From Gamarada debralockiae (taxonomy: Eukaryota > Ascomycota > Leotiomycetes > Helotiales > Hyphodiscaceae): 64,000 nucleotides of DNA. Location: NCBI GenBank assembly GCA_002803225.1, contig NXFV01000940.1:174391-238390 (forward strand). The letters are read 5' to 3'. Numbering within the stretch: position 1 is the stretch's first letter; the number at the start of each line of letters is the position of its first letter. The notes below the pieces were generated by a model. That model saw only the letters and a list, made by a program, of their open reading frames with translations, did not search any database and was not told the origin of the DNA. The translations under genes and the position numbers were made by a program. This document shows positions 34,914 through 46,934 of this stretch, piece after piece.

Positions 34914-36689
34914 TTATAGCTTCGCCATCACCCTCTCTTCTCTTACCTCCATCTCATTCTTAGGCCAGTACCTCTCCACATCAGCCACAAAATCATATCC
35001 TAACAACCTAGGGCTCAACTCCGGATCCCTCCACGCAAGCGCCTCTCCAGCTGGACTCGGCACCATCCTCATCTTCCGATCGCGTTCCTCTTGCTCTGGT
35101 CCATCATGTAAATGATACAGATACTGCTGCAGGTTACCCCTCTCGACAACCATGCGGGTTCGTGGGGCGCGACACTTTTCGTAGACGGATAGGGCGAGTG
35201 ACTTAGAGGCAGGTGATTTGGAGGGGATCCGGGAGAGCACCTCGCCCAGGACGGCCGCGTCTTCGAGGGACATGCCTGCGCTGTGAGAGGTGGTTAGGAG
35301 GAGCGTGGTAAGGGTTATTTGAGAACAGAAACGTGAAGCGCGAAGAAGAGAGATATCGATGAAGACTGAAGTGGTACATACCCAGAAGCTAAATATGGGA
35401 GAGTTGCGTGTACAGCGTCACCGAGCATGGTGAAGGAGCCGGAGGGGTGGGACCAATTGTCCATTCCAAGGCGGATTTGTAGCTTCCATTTTGAGACGGA
35501 TTCGCACATGCTTAGGAGTTTTGGTATTCTGAGCGTGTGGGTCAGTCACTGCTATTCGGTTGCGAGAGGTTTGAGGAGGGAGGAAAGAAGATAATGAGGA
35601 ACTATAAGGCGAGTGGAAAACGGAAAATGGGACACGCCTTGGATCCCAATCTTTGAACAGCGCTCTCATTTCGTCCACATTTCCCGCCAATGTGGTCGCA
35701 CCGGCGGGCATATCATCTGGCACCAGAAGCACCATATTGAATAGTTCGCCGCCTCTGAGGACATAGTTCACTGTCATCAATTAGCCTCGCAATCCTTTCA
35801 TCAATTCAGAGACATGATACTCACCAGCATGAGCATCGGGACCCATCCAATAATTGACCTGCGGATCCTCCACAAACCTCCTCAACTCCTGATCTTTCAT
35901 CATCTCCTTCGTGCTCAACAACAACCTATACGCCAAATCGCCCGTCGGCGTCGGCGGATCTTCCCTCCCCAGCATCACTTCTCTCAATTTAGAATTAATC
36001 CCATCAGCACCCACCACAAGATCTGCTTCCATCTCTCTGCCATCCTCCAATTTTACCCTCACCCTCTCCCCATCCCGCCCTAAGCCAGTGACGACGTCAA
36101 CGGCACGTGCATTCGTTGCCACGGAAGCCCCAAGTTCCACTGCTCGGTCGTACAAGCAACGATGCAGATTTGCACGGTGGAAATCCCAGTAAAAAGATCC
36201 AGGATATTTAGATGCGGAGTCATGCGCGTTCATGCTGGTTATGAGGTTGCCTTTCCAGCCTAGCATGTTTATTTGCTTGGGCTTTGTGGCGTAGGGTTCG
36301 AGCATGTTGTACATGCCCCAGGTCTGTAGGATGCGGGAGCTGTTGGGCAGGATTTGGATTCCTGCTCCGACCTGGGGTACTTTAGTATTTAATTTTAGTA
36401 GTTGAAGGGGGGTCGGGTTGATTGGGTTGGGGCTAGGGGAAGGAAGGAACGGGTGGGAAGACCTACTTCAGCGATCTCAGATGCGGATTCCAAAACTTGA
36501 ACGACGTGCCCAGCGAGGAGGATGGCGATTGCGGCTCCTAGTCCTCCTAAGCCTGCACCAACAACAATGGCCTGGAACGAATAGTTAGCAAAGGATGGTT
36601 GGAGGGGAAAGGGGCTCGCTTACCTCCAACTTTGTATCCTCCCCACGAATGATCTTCTGCTTGGGTGGTATCACGTGACGGGAGGACAT
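34914..36689 (-). CDS. FAD monooxygenase, salicylate / 6-hydroxynicotinate hydroxylase-like (candidate HxnX-type)
   Basis: Exons are 36689-36624, 36571-36467, 36371-35825, 35770-35638, 35528-35382 and 35280-34914, giving 454 aa. The FAD motif VVGAGLGGLGAA follows a 22-codon first exon. DLVVGADGINSKLR is the DG motif and FTMLGDAVHATLPYLASGAG, completed across an intron, is the GD motif. These define a group A flavoprotein hydroxylase of the salicylate or 6-hydroxynicotinate type, which decarboxylatively hydroxylates an aromatic acid. The intron 35529-35637 only works with a GC donor (AG|GCGTGT), restoring WDPRIPKLL exactly. It is divergent from the SDR pseudogene, with two AGATAA sites (36714-36719, 36872-36877) between them. 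Confidence 0.87.
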
Positions 36690-37302
36690 CTTGATCTGGA
36701 TTTATATATGGAAAGATAAGTGAAGGAAGGGCTCTATGGTTGATTCCTGGCGCTCATGAGAGAAAGGCAGGAGAATATCATAGTGTCATGGAGCTTGCTA
36801 ATGGACTTGGCCTCAGCGAGGCGCCCTGCGAGATGCTTCGGAGTCAGCAATCAGGCTCCCTGGATGGTCTGAGATAAGAAAGCGGAGACTACACAATGAG
36901 TGGTAACTCAAAGATGGGATATATTGAAGGGAGAAATCCGTCGGCCGTCGGAGTGCATCATGGTACTTTAATCGGGAGTTGAAACTTGAAGTTGTGAAGT
37001 GGGGTGAACGTTGAGTGGGAGTGGGGGAAGTGCGGGGTCGTTTTGGCGGCCGCTGCGGAGGGGAGCTTGCCGGAAAAGGCAACATTGCTTTCGAAAGTCA
37101 AGAATGACAATATGTTTCATTGCGCATGCGATCACTGTGAGGAGATTGAGGTCCACTCCACTTAAGGCATCACCTTCTATAAGAATGGAGATACAAAGAA
37201 AAGGTCACGGGGGCATTTACTTTTACCAACTCCCAGGCTCTTGTCGGCCTCTCAAAGCTCCTATATCCATCCACCACATTTTTAGCACAAGATCCGGAAA
37301 TC
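36690..37302. promoter_or_regulatory. divergent promoter between FAD monooxygenase and SDR pseudogene
   Basis: This 613 bp region has two AGATAA sites on the + strand at 36714-36719 and 36872-36877, both fitting the HGATAR consensus of nitrogen-regulatory GATA factors. TATATA occurs just upstream of the monooxygenase start, at about 36701-36706. No other feature is evident. Confidence 0.45.
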
Positions 37303-38240
37303 ATGAGTAAAGTATGATTGATTTTCCCATCTTCAATTGACCTTCTCGATCCTAAATTTTGACAGTTCTCACTCAAAGGACGCACTGCTCTCGTGACAGG
37401 AGGGGGGCTCGAGGTTGTGGACTGGCATTCACTGGAGGACTTGCTGAAGCCGGCGTCGACATCGCGATATGCGATGTCATTGATCCAGTACCGGCTTTCT
37501 TTGAGATCCATAAGGACTTTGGAGTGAAACAGAGCTTTACAAATTGGCCCAATCCTCAAGCCGTTCTACGTGACACCGACATTGTCAGCTGACAACCATC
37601 CAAGCGTCGATGTGAGCAGCCAAGAAAGCCTCGAAAAAGGTTTCGCAGAGTTCGTCAAGGACTTCCATGGCAACTCAGATATTTTGTGTGTCATGTGCTG
37701 GAATCAACCGAAACCTCGGGTTCTTAGATACTTCTTTTCAGGGGCATCAGAAGCTCATTGGTGTAAATGTCATGGGGTGTGTATCACACAGACCAAGTCG
37801 CCGCCAAGCAGATGATTGCCAATGGTACGGAGAAGGGAAGCATTGTGCTTGTTGCTAGTATCGCGAGTTATATGGCTATCAGAAGTCAGATGAGCAGTAC
37901 GTACTGTGGGACGAAGGGTGCTGTCAGATCGGTGTGTCCTGCGATTGCCGCGGAGTTGGTGAAATATGTAAGTTTTCCTCAGTTGGAGTTTAAACAAGCT
38001 CTAACCTGTATCGAAATAGTGTATCCAAGCCAACTCCATCTCGCCGAGATATGTGAGAACTGAAATGACTGCACCAGTATGTTTCAACGGGTTTTGAGGG
38101 AGGTAACCGGCTGACTGCAGTTTCCGCACCTCCTTGAGAGCTGGAAGGATTAAGTTATGAATGGAAGAGTCGCAACTCCAGCTGATATTCGAAGCGGATG
38201 TGTCTTCTTGGGAAGTGATGCAAGGTCAATGCATTGACGG
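37303..38240 (+). pseudogene. broken short-chain dehydrogenase/reductase (candidate HxnW-type)
   Basis: Starting with ATGAGTAAA and a 60 bp intron, the sequence encodes FSLKGRTALVTGGG. It then needs one extra base in a run of G's to continue as RGCGLAFTGGLAEAGVDIAICDV, the Rossmann TGxxxGxG region. At least three further frame changes occur: near 37540-37580, near 37690 before SCAGINRNLGFLDTSF, and near 37780 before GVYHTDQVAAKQM. The catalytic YxxxK (YCGTKGAV) and the C-terminal NSISPRYVRTEMTAP are readable. An in-frame TAA replaces a codon before VMNGRVATPADIRSGCVFLGSDA. The number of lesions excludes a functional product. In family it resembles sorbose-reductase or arabinitol-dehydrogenase-like SDRs. 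Its place between two FAD monooxygenases is where hxnW lies in A. nidulans. Confidence 0.88.
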
Positions 38241-38685
38241 CGGGGTAACAAAGTGGTAGCTGAAAAGATGTACTGGTAAAGGTGAAGTAAAGGACAGAAA
38301 TTCAAGTAGAGAATAAAGACTACCATAAACTCCGCCTTCTGACTGCTTAATTCTTAAAATAATCTTGTCCAAAATTCGGCGCATTTGCGCTTGAAAAGGG
38401 GTAGCGAAAGGGGCAATTGCCAAGTAGGTCAACGTAGTGGGCGGTAATTTCTCGGCAACTTAACTTTGTCCTCCAATCTCTCAAGATCAACCCCACCCCA
38501 CCTTTGTGTTGCTTGAGGCGGGCAGTGGTACGACGAGTCAGGAGACCCATGCTCTCCACTCTTCCTTTGATACCTTTCCAGATTATTGAAAGTGCCTTCT
38601 CGATTCGATACTACTACGTAGTACAACCGCCAGTCTCGTATAATGAGATCTTCCAAATTGGGACTATTTTAGCTCGACCCCAACC
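38241..38685. other. intergenic region
   Basis: About 445 bp separates the SDR pseudogene from the phenol-hydroxylase-type gene. Nothing coding is seen; it presumably holds the latter's promoter. Confidence 0.4.
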
Positions 38686-40895
38686 ATGAAGCGCTCCAGA
38701 TCACAAATGTCACGAGAAATGTCTCCCGCCCTCGATGAAGAAGGTTTCCCTCACAAAGCAGAAAACAACGAGATGCCTGGGCTGATAGAGACGAATGGGA
38801 AACTTGGTAACAATGAGACATGTCACGTGACTGTGGTGGGTGCAGGTCCCGCGGGGCTCATGCTTGCGTATGTTGACCTGAGAGCGTTTGTGAATTTAGT
38901 TTACTGATACCAACAGTTCAAACCTCGTGAGGTTTGGCATCAAAACCACCATAATCGATGACAGACCTGATAAGACGTCGACCGGCCGCGCCGATGGACT
39001 TCAGCCGAAGACAATCGAGACATTCAAGCAACTGGGTCTGGCCAATTCACTGTTGGAGAAAGGTGTTAGAATTTATGATATCTGTTTCTGGGTAAGCTCT
39101 AAATTTCTTTCTAATTGGTCTTTTGGAGTGTTGACGTTTCGGTCAGAACTCCACGGCATCATCTCCGCTGCGTCGAACGCAGCGCGAGGTCCACTATCCT
39201 CCGAACGTGGTCGACGTTGAAGACCCTTTCATTCTTCTTGTTCACCAAGGAATGGTTGAAGATGTTTTCCTGCAAGATCTGAAGGCTCGAGGTGTCGAGG
39301 TGATCCGAAATCGCTTATTCGTTAGTCATGCTATGACCGTCAAGACTGTTAGAAATGCGGACATAAGTGTGGGATGCGAGATTCTCAAGATGGGAAATAA
39401 GACGGGGGATCACAATTTCTTCTATTCAAACTACGTTGTGGGATGTGATGGGGCGCATTCCATGGTAAGAAAGTCGATGGCAGGTGTTGAAATGAAAGGA
39501 GAGCCAAGCAAAGCTGCTTGGGGAGTTCTTGACGGTCAGTTGAGACAATACTTGGAAGATTTTTATACTGACGGACTTTTTAGGTGTTATTGAAACTGAC
39601 TTTCCTGATCTTTGGAGCAAAGTTGTGATCAGCTCAGAAACTGGAGGCACAATTCTATGTATTCCAAGGGAAAGAAACATGACGCGGCTGTATATTGAGC
39701 TTCATCCTAGCGCGTCGTCTGATACGCCATCCTCCGAAGCCGCATCCCAAGAGTTCGTTATGAGTAGAGCAAAGGAGATCATGAGTCCGTTTACACTCTC
39801 TTGGAAGACAGTTGGTCAGTAATTCCGTTGTTGCTAGTACACGTCATCTCTAACCACTTCCAGAATGGTTCGGAGTCTACAAAGTTGGGCAACGAGTCGC
39901 AAACAAGTTCTCGTCCGATGATGACAGAATTTTCATTGCCGGAGATGTATGAATGTGTTTCAATCGGATGAAATAGACACTGACCGTATCAGGCTGCGCA
40001 TACCCACTCGCCCAAAGCCGCACAAGGCATGAATGTCAGCATGCACGACGCATTCAACCTAGCTTGGAAGCTGAATCTCGCGGTCAGAGGTCTCGCAAAA
40101 CCAAGTCTACTCTCAACATACGAACAAGAGCGAAGAAAAATCGCACAAGATCTCATCGACTTCGATTACGAGCATGCCAATGCATTCTCAGCGGGTGACC
40201 CTCAAGCTTTGGCAGACAATTTTGCAAAGAACATTCGTTTCATCTCCGGAATTGGAGCCGAGTACACCAAGAACGCTTTGAATCTCCCGGAACAGATACC
40301 TCGTGGTGGTCTTCGAGCAGGTGCACTACTGTCACCTGGCAAAGTCACTCGATACATCGACGCGAATCCGGTTGATCTCCAGCTTGATATCCCGATGCTT
40401 GGGCAGTTCCGGATTTTCTTCCTCACTCGGGACCTCAAAGCGGTTTCTCCATTCCTCAGCAAAGTCTGCGAAGATATCACGTCCCCAGCAACAGCCTTAG
40501 GACGAGTCTCTGCTGCTGCGGAAGTGTCCTATACTGCGTTGCCTCCACCACGTACCGAGATGGATGAGTTCGTACAGCCTCGGCGATATACGGCTGTTTC
40601 AAATGTTTTTACATTAGCTACCGTGACAACTATGCCAAAGGCGAATGTCGAGATAGCTGATCTTCCGAAGGCATTGCAAGAGAGTAGATGGACGTTCTAT
40701 CTGGATGACGTTATGCAGCCAAGCTGCACAGAGAAATGGCTAGGGGAACTCGAGGCGGACGAAGTTGCGATTGTCAATGTGAGGCCCGATGGTTATGTTG
40801 GAAGCATTGGAAGATTTCATGCGATCAGTGCCAGGGCAGGAGGGGCAGCATCGCTTTGGTTGGAATCATATTATGTGGAATTTCTGAAAGCTTAG
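38686..40895 (+). CDS. phenol 2-monooxygenase-like FAD monooxygenase (candidate HxnV-type)
   Basis: Exons 38686-38867, 38917-39091, 39147-39534, 39584-39814, 39864-39945 and 39992-40895 give 653 aa. All six exons stay in phase, with introns of 46-55 bp. The N-terminal dinucleotide motif [12 protein letters not shown] is split by intron 1. [14 protein letters not shown], the DG motif [14 protein letters not shown], and the GD motif [20 protein letters not shown] are typical. A C-terminal thioredoxin-fold dimerisation region ends with [16 protein letters not shown]. This is the phenol hydroxylase subgroup, ortho-hydroxylating phenolic rings with NADPH. The upstream ~45 residues are charged and lack a targeting signal. 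It follows the SDR pseudogene on the same strand. Confidence 0.9.
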
Positions 40896-41005
40896 ATTTT
40901 AGCGCATAATAGATTCGTCAACCCTTAGTGAGGGATTGAAGTCTAAGAAGTCCTTGCTCTTGATTCTAGTGGTCAGCGATCTTATCTCCGTACAGCCTGC
41001 CACCA

Positions 41006-41430
41006 TCACAAACGGCTCATCTCAGCAGTCTGTCCCTTCTCATTCACACAGCACGGCTCCTCTGTAACGAGTACACTCCTATTCTCCTCCTGCCTACTAG
41101 CCCGGACATCGATCCCAGGATTCTCCCCGAAGAAATTCACCGGTTTCAACGTAAGCATCATCTTCTCACACGGCATAACGGGCCAATCTCCAACTCTCGG
41201 ATTATGCGTTGTTCCAAGGTATGCCAAATCACAATATACTCATTCCTCACCCCCACCTCCTCTTTTCCCACTTTCCTTTTTTGAATCCACGAGATGATTC
41301 CTTCACCGCCAGCGGACTGCATCGTGTGATTTCCTGCCGCGTAGAGCTCGTATCGAATGATCGGAGTATTTGGTCACCCAGAGTGCGTGGGCGCCAAACC
41401 TAATCTGAGGGTTCTTTATATGCTGCTGGA
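41006..41430 (-). pseudogene. 3' relic of a copper amine oxidase
   Basis: On the minus strand the fragments ALWVTKYSD, ELYAAGNHTMQSAGGEGI, and GTTHNPRVGDWPVMPCEKMMLTLKPVNFFGENPGIDV follow the order of the C-terminal part of copper-containing amine oxidases (TPQ enzymes). They are in three frames: one shift lies near 41350 and another near 41230. No upstream catalytic Tyr region or N-terminal domains are visible. It is therefore a truncated, frameshifted remnant of a peroxisomal-type amine oxidase. It could mark a deleted gene of the neighbouring catabolic group. Confidence 0.75.
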
Positions 41431-42861
41431 CTTCTCGAGCCTCAAGGCCAAACTGCCGTGCTACCTCTGCTATAGGAACCCATTGATAGTTTTCCTTGAA
41501 AGAGAGTAATGGCCATCTTCTTTGGATCTGGTATATTTGTCTTCCTTTGCGTGATTCAAGGGGGAGAGGGAGGTTTTGGCATGTTGAGATGCGCAGATGA
41601 GGAGAGGAGGACTCGACTGAATCGCAGTTAGTTCTTTGTCTATTGAACGCATTTTTGGGGACTACACAAGGGCCAAAAGTCAGCAAAGATACTACAAATG
41701 AATATCCGTAAACAGTACCTTAATTGGTCTCGAATTAGTTGAGTTATAACGTGTTGTTGATCTAATTAAATCCTTAGGTGACATAGCATGTCAGATTTAA
41801 GCTCTGATTAGTCAGTTCCCGTGACACTACTAATTAAAAATCCCGACTAGTTAAAATCCCTACTACCTGGGGGTAGGTTTGAGGGAGAGGTTGTAGGTCC
41901 CTATGATTAAACCAGAGAAGGAATTAATAGATTTTTCCGCCGCATGGAGTCAGAGGCCGAGCAGCACTCAACCCGTCCACTATCACTGACTAGGTATAGT
42001 ACCGTACCTTATCTTACTGTACTTGCCCGAGGCTGCAAGCCAAACCAAGTGCTCCGCGGGTGCGGGCTTTGCTTAACCCCTACCCTAGCTAGCTAGCGAA
42101 CCCCGCTCGAGTGGCGATGAACAAAAAACCGTCAACCTCAATAATAATAATCTCTCACAACACAAAGAAAGAAAAGACATTTAAAAACTATCAAAATTTG
42201 GTTCAATAGTTAGTCAGACTCTGCTGATCTTATATCATTTTTCGATTTGCTTTTGCGGCTTTGGTGCAAGAGTTTTGTTTTGTTTTCGTTGATCAGTCCA
42301 GCTTTTGTTGTCCACCCCGCAAGCCACGCTACGCTACCTAGTACCTAGTCTAGTCCCTGCTATCCTTGTGAGTTTACAAGTGGCTTAGCAAGAACGCGTG
42401 CCGGCCGATAGAACCCTACACTGTCGCGCCGTTTTAACGTGATAATTGGTCTGTTCGTACTTGTAAACTCACATGCGAAGGGATTGCCACAGCTACTTGC
42501 AGCTCGTGTCTTTACGGAGGTAGTTTTATTACTCCGTACCGCGCAAAAGTCTTGATTGATACTCCCTGAACTGTGCACACCTGGTCCGGTTAATTAGGTA
42601 GCTAGGAAGAGCATCTAAAGCTGTTATGTCAAAACGAGATCTTAATATTTAATGCACAGCACTGGGTATCATTGTCATTGTCATAGACTTGTCTCGTCTC
42701 TTTCCCCAAGCAACGCATCGCAACGCAGCTTCATTGTCGTATAACGACAGCAAACAACGCCCGTGTACTGAAGATAGCTGTCAATTCGCGACTGTTTGTG
42801 CCTCCTCTGTCGCGTTATACAGGCAATTAAGAAAGACTGTTGAGGCTCGTAAGCAGTCACG
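41431..42861. other. intergenic, AT-rich with palindromic short motifs
   Basis: This contains AATTAG/CTAATTA-type runs around 41720-41870 and CTAGCTAGCTAG-like and CCTAGTACCTAG runs around 42080-42360. No gene, tRNA or clear transposon was recognised. The 3' third serves as promoter region for the BBE oxidase. Confidence 0.35.
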
Positions 42862-44587
42862 ATGGTGTCCGTAAGTAGAAATATCATATCTCGTTTAGTC
42901 TCGATCGCGGCAGCAACGACACAGGATAACTCAGGCTATATCAATGAGTTTGAAGAGTTCATTTGCTGACTTGGAATCTTTTAGTCCAAATCGCTGCTTG
43001 CCTTCTCGGTGAAGGGCCTGGCATCTTTCGTGACAATCCAGTCAAGCTGCTTGGCCTCAGCAGCGGTCCTTCCGGTTCGCCAGGCCCAGAGGTCGGCGGA
43101 CCCCACCGAGAGGATCCAGACGATGGTTGCCGAGCTTGGGCCACGGTTGTCATCAGGTGGACTGGTCTATTTCACGGGATCCGAGGAATTTGATACCCTC
43201 ACGGAGCGATGGCAGCTATATGCCCCTCCAACGTTCATCGCAGTTGTAGAGGCCAGGACCGAGCAGGACGTGCAGTTTACTGTGAGTTTACACCACGTAG
43301 AGCTGGCTTAAGAATGAGGCTGATTTAAAACCAAAGGTTCAACTTGCAAACTTGTTCGGTCTTTCCTGGCTTGCCATTTCGGGCCACCACGGAGCCATTA
43401 ACAGCCTAGGAACCTTTGAATACGGCATCCAGATCTCCATGGAGAACCTCAACGAGATTCAGATCAGTCCCGACGGACAAACAGCTCTCATTGGCGGTGG
43501 AACGCTCTCTAAGAACATCACTGACACTCTTTGGGCGATGGGCAAGCAAACCGTAACTGGTGCATGCGAATGTACCTCTCTCGTTGGTCCCATGCTGGGC
43601 GGTGGTCACGGCTGGCTACAAGGTCGGTACGGGCTCGCTGCAGACCAGCTCGTGGAGGCGCGTATGATCCTTGCGAACGGGCAGCTCGTGACGGTCAGCG
43701 AAAATTCCATGTATAAGGACCTTTTTTGGGCTCTGAAGGGCGCAGGACACAACTTTGGAATTGTGACGCAGGTCAAATATAAGGTCTACGACGTGCCAGA
43801 CGGCGGAAATTGGACGTACGCAAACCTTATCTTCACGCAGGACAAGCTGGAGCAGGTCTTCGGTCTGATCAATAATATTACCAACAATGGTCAGGGCCCG
43901 GTCGCGTACATCGACTTCGTCTGGTACCAGCGCGTGCCTACGATAGATGCTCAGTTGCCCGTGGTCAGCCTGTACATGGTCTACCAGGGCACCCGCCAAG
44001 AGGCGCAGCCTTACATCGACATGTACCAGGCGCTGGGTCCAGCGAACACCACCATCATCGACACCGACTACACGCAAATATCGTCTCTGAGTGGAAACGG
44101 CAACGACGGCATCGCTTGCGCTCACGGACTGTACTATGCCTTGCGTTTTCCTACTGGCTTCGTGACGTATAACCTCACTACCAATCGCAATCTCTTCAAT
44201 AAATTCGCAGACATCACGTCCCAGCAGCCCGGGTTTAACGACAGCTTCTTCCTGTTCGAGGACTACTCTACCGAGGGTGTGCAGGCGGTCGATCCTACCT
44301 CTACCGCGTTCCCGGATCGCTTCAACCACCATCTTGTTAGCCCCGTGATCATCTACTTTGACTCTGCGCTCGACGACCAGGCTGTAAAGGCTGGGCAGGA
44401 GCTTAGGGAGATTGCTTTGGAATACAAGCCCGGACCACTCAACGCGTATGTTAACTATGCGCACGGTGACGAGACGGAGGAGGACTGGTACGGCCACGAG
44501 AGCTGGAGGATTCAGAGGCTGACGGGCTTGAAGAAGAAGTATGACCCAAACAACAGATTGGTTTATTACGCTCCGATCAAGGCGTAG
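42862..44587 (+). CDS. BBE-type FAD-linked oxidase (berberine bridge enzyme-like)
   Basis: Exons 42862-42870, 42985-43281 and 43337-44587 give 518 aa. The first exon is only three codons (Met-Val-Ser) and is followed by an unusually long 114 bp intron. The protein has the PP-loop FAD domain (FTGSEEFDTL, PPTFIAVVEARTEQDVQ), a GHHGAINS segment with the His expected for covalent flavin attachment, and GACECTSLVGPMLGGGHGWLQGRYGL with the second, Cys-type, attachment region. It ends in a BBE C-terminal box with NNRLVYYAPI. Such enzymes oxidise sugars, alkaloids or polyketide intermediates with O2 and are often in secondary metabolite clusters. The first ~25 residues are moderately hydrophobic and could be a secretion signal. 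Confidence 0.87.
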
Positions 44588-45226
44588 GGTAGAATTACGG
44601 GGCATTTTTAATGTTTACATTAGACCAAAAGGATAGGAGAATCAGTGCGCTATACTAATATATATTAATAATTCTGAATACCCCTGTTTATTATATGCAA
44701 TACGCAACTCGTGGCTTCTTTCGACTAAGGGATGCATTCACTCACCCCCTTAATGCCGCCCAGGGGTCAAGACCTCTACGAGAACCTTGAGTAGACCCTA
44801 CGAGTACAAGCACTGCAACCAAATCGCAACCAAATCGCAGGCTTCCTTTGCGCAGGCGCTTTCGCTCGGAGCGCACTGCAACTAAGAAGCAGTTACGGAG
44901 GTATGTATTCCGTGGCCCAACCTCCAACGCTCGGAAGATACTACTGCACTACACTGCACTGCACTACCAGTATTCACTACTTCGAGTATTCCCAAGCCCA
45001 CTCGCTTACGCCGCACGCGCGTGAACAGGGCTGTGGTAGGCTGGAAGAGGAAGGTAGAACCGTAGAAGTAACGTCTCCCACGCCATACGCCACCGACAAG
45101 GCCGGGGTAGAGGCGGCAGTAGGCCGCCAGCTGATCTTAAACAGTTTCCTTTCTCCTAAAGTCCGGGTATCATCGTATATTATTACTCCAAGTTCCCCAT
45201 AAATCCAAGAGTCATAAATGCATCAA
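44588..45226. other. convergent intergenic spacer with short direct repeats
   Basis: This includes CAACCAAATCG repeated directly at about 44816-44838 and a CACTGCACTACACTGCACTGCACTAC microsatellite-like run at about 44943-44970. No gene is recognisable. Confidence 0.4.
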
Positions 45227-46934
45227 TCAGGAAAGCATTAAACACCACCCCTTCCTCCTTAAAATGTCCATCCAATCTAACTCCCTCCCTTCCGGCCCTT
45301 TCGCACCTGTAATCCTTAGTCTCCACAACTCCTCCAAAACCTCCTGTGCTTTCCCAATATTCCCAAAACCCCTATCTTTCAACAAATTTTGCATCCGCAG
45401 CCTCACTAGCTCAATGTTCTTCGCTTCCAGTGTGTCCCCTCCTACCATGAATAGTGGGAAGAGGAGGCCGCATTCTGGTAAGGATTGGATGGGGACTTGT
45501 TGGATGTGGGTTATGGCTGAATTGACGGATTGGGATAATTTGGAGGATATTAGGGATGCTGATCGACCGGGGCTGAAGTGAGGGTGCGAGGTGAGGTAGG
45601 AGCGCTGTTTTCGATAGAGGACAATGAAGGCTGAGTGTCTGTACGCTTCTGCCAGTTCGATCAGAATGGGATCTGAACAATCCGGACACATCCAATTTTG
45701 TAGCCTGAACTCCAACTCATCTGCAGTGTGCCAGAACTCGGGGTCGTCATCCGCCTCCATCTCGACATCAGCCTCCTCAGAAATCGTGCTTTCATCCACT
45801 GGAAAAACCCTCCTCGTAGCCAATTCGCATATCTCGGAGAGAATTGCTAGAACTCCAGCCCCAATCCCAACGTAGGCATCCACAATGGTTTCCGTGGCAT
45901 CATCATCTATCCAATACGCTCCTTTCAGTAGTGGACCCTCCGTACTCGTCACACTTCCCAGCACATCATGATACGCGAAGTTCCTCAGTAGCCATTGCCC
46001 ATCTCTACTCCTCATATAACATTCAGCCCCCTTCAACTCCTTTCCACCTATCCCTCTGCCTCTTGCGGCAAGTATGAGCTGTTTCGCGCCTTGTAAATGT
46101 CGATACCAATTTTCTGTATCGCCGAGGGCAATTTCCGTGCCACATAGAACCAGGCAGGACGCGAGCATGGTGTCGAAATCGGAGGGTGTGATAGGGGTGG
46201 CGCGGAGGGACGATGCGACGTGGACGAGTGCGGAGGAACGGTTTTCGAGAGCGGTTATTTCGTGCGTTTTAGAGAGGCGAGAGAGGTGTGCTGAGGACCA
46301 GGCCACAAGAGATATTTGGAGGGGTTTGGATTCGATTGCCATTGGGAGGAAGACTTGGGTTTCAATTTAGGCTCTGTTTACTTGCATGATATCTAGGGGG
46401 CAGGGGACATACCGGAAAGAAAGGAATTGTTGTCATGATTCGTTGTGAGCTGGCAGAAAATTGCAGAGTCAGCACACTGCTTCATTGGGGCTCTCCGCAG
46501 ACCTACAAGCACTGCCAGCACCGATGTGTAATATCCTAGCATAGCCCTCCTATCTTGACTCTTCTCTGGATCCAAAGACCATATATCCAACACTTTCGGG
46601 AGTTTCGAAGACGATTGTCGTCGAGCGACCGCAGTACTAGTTTCCGGCTCTTGTTTCGTTGGAGAATCGGGAACTATCTGTCGGGGCTCCTCCCGCTTGC
46701 ATATCAGGTTGAGCCGTCGGCAATGGCCGCAGATTGGGTAGAGTTCGTCGCATTTCTTCCTTCTGCATATAGCAACTGGTTAGCAGGCCATTGAGGGCTC
46801 GAGAGTGCTGTGACTGACCTATGCCGACACGTCAAGCATCCAAGGCGTTCGCGCGTCGTTCCCGCTCTTCGGGCGGGTTTTGTGGGCCGCTGCATCGAGC
46901 CCGCAGCAGGAGGTGGACTTATAATGCTATCCAT
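45227..46934 (-). CDS. Zn2Cys6 transcription factor with fungal-specific domain
   Basis: Exons are 46934-46819, 46762-46507, 46449-46413 and 46353-45227, giving 511 aa. The zinc cluster CLTCRHRRKKCDELYPICGHCRRLNLIC is formed across the first intron. The 57 bp segment 46450-46506 is in frame and could be retained, but it has a GTAGGT donor, a TGCTGAC branch site and a CCAG acceptor. Removing it gives the better family fit. The C-terminal part (LPMAIESKPLQISLVAWSSAHLSRL, then GAKQLILAA) is the fungal_trans_2-like region. A role as a local regulator, perhaps of the convergent BBE oxidase, is possible but unproven. Confidence 0.85.

Noticed and set aside
43616..44605. 329-codon minus-strand open frame
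   Set aside because: Antisense shadow of the BBE oxidase, created by its GC-rich third codon positions.
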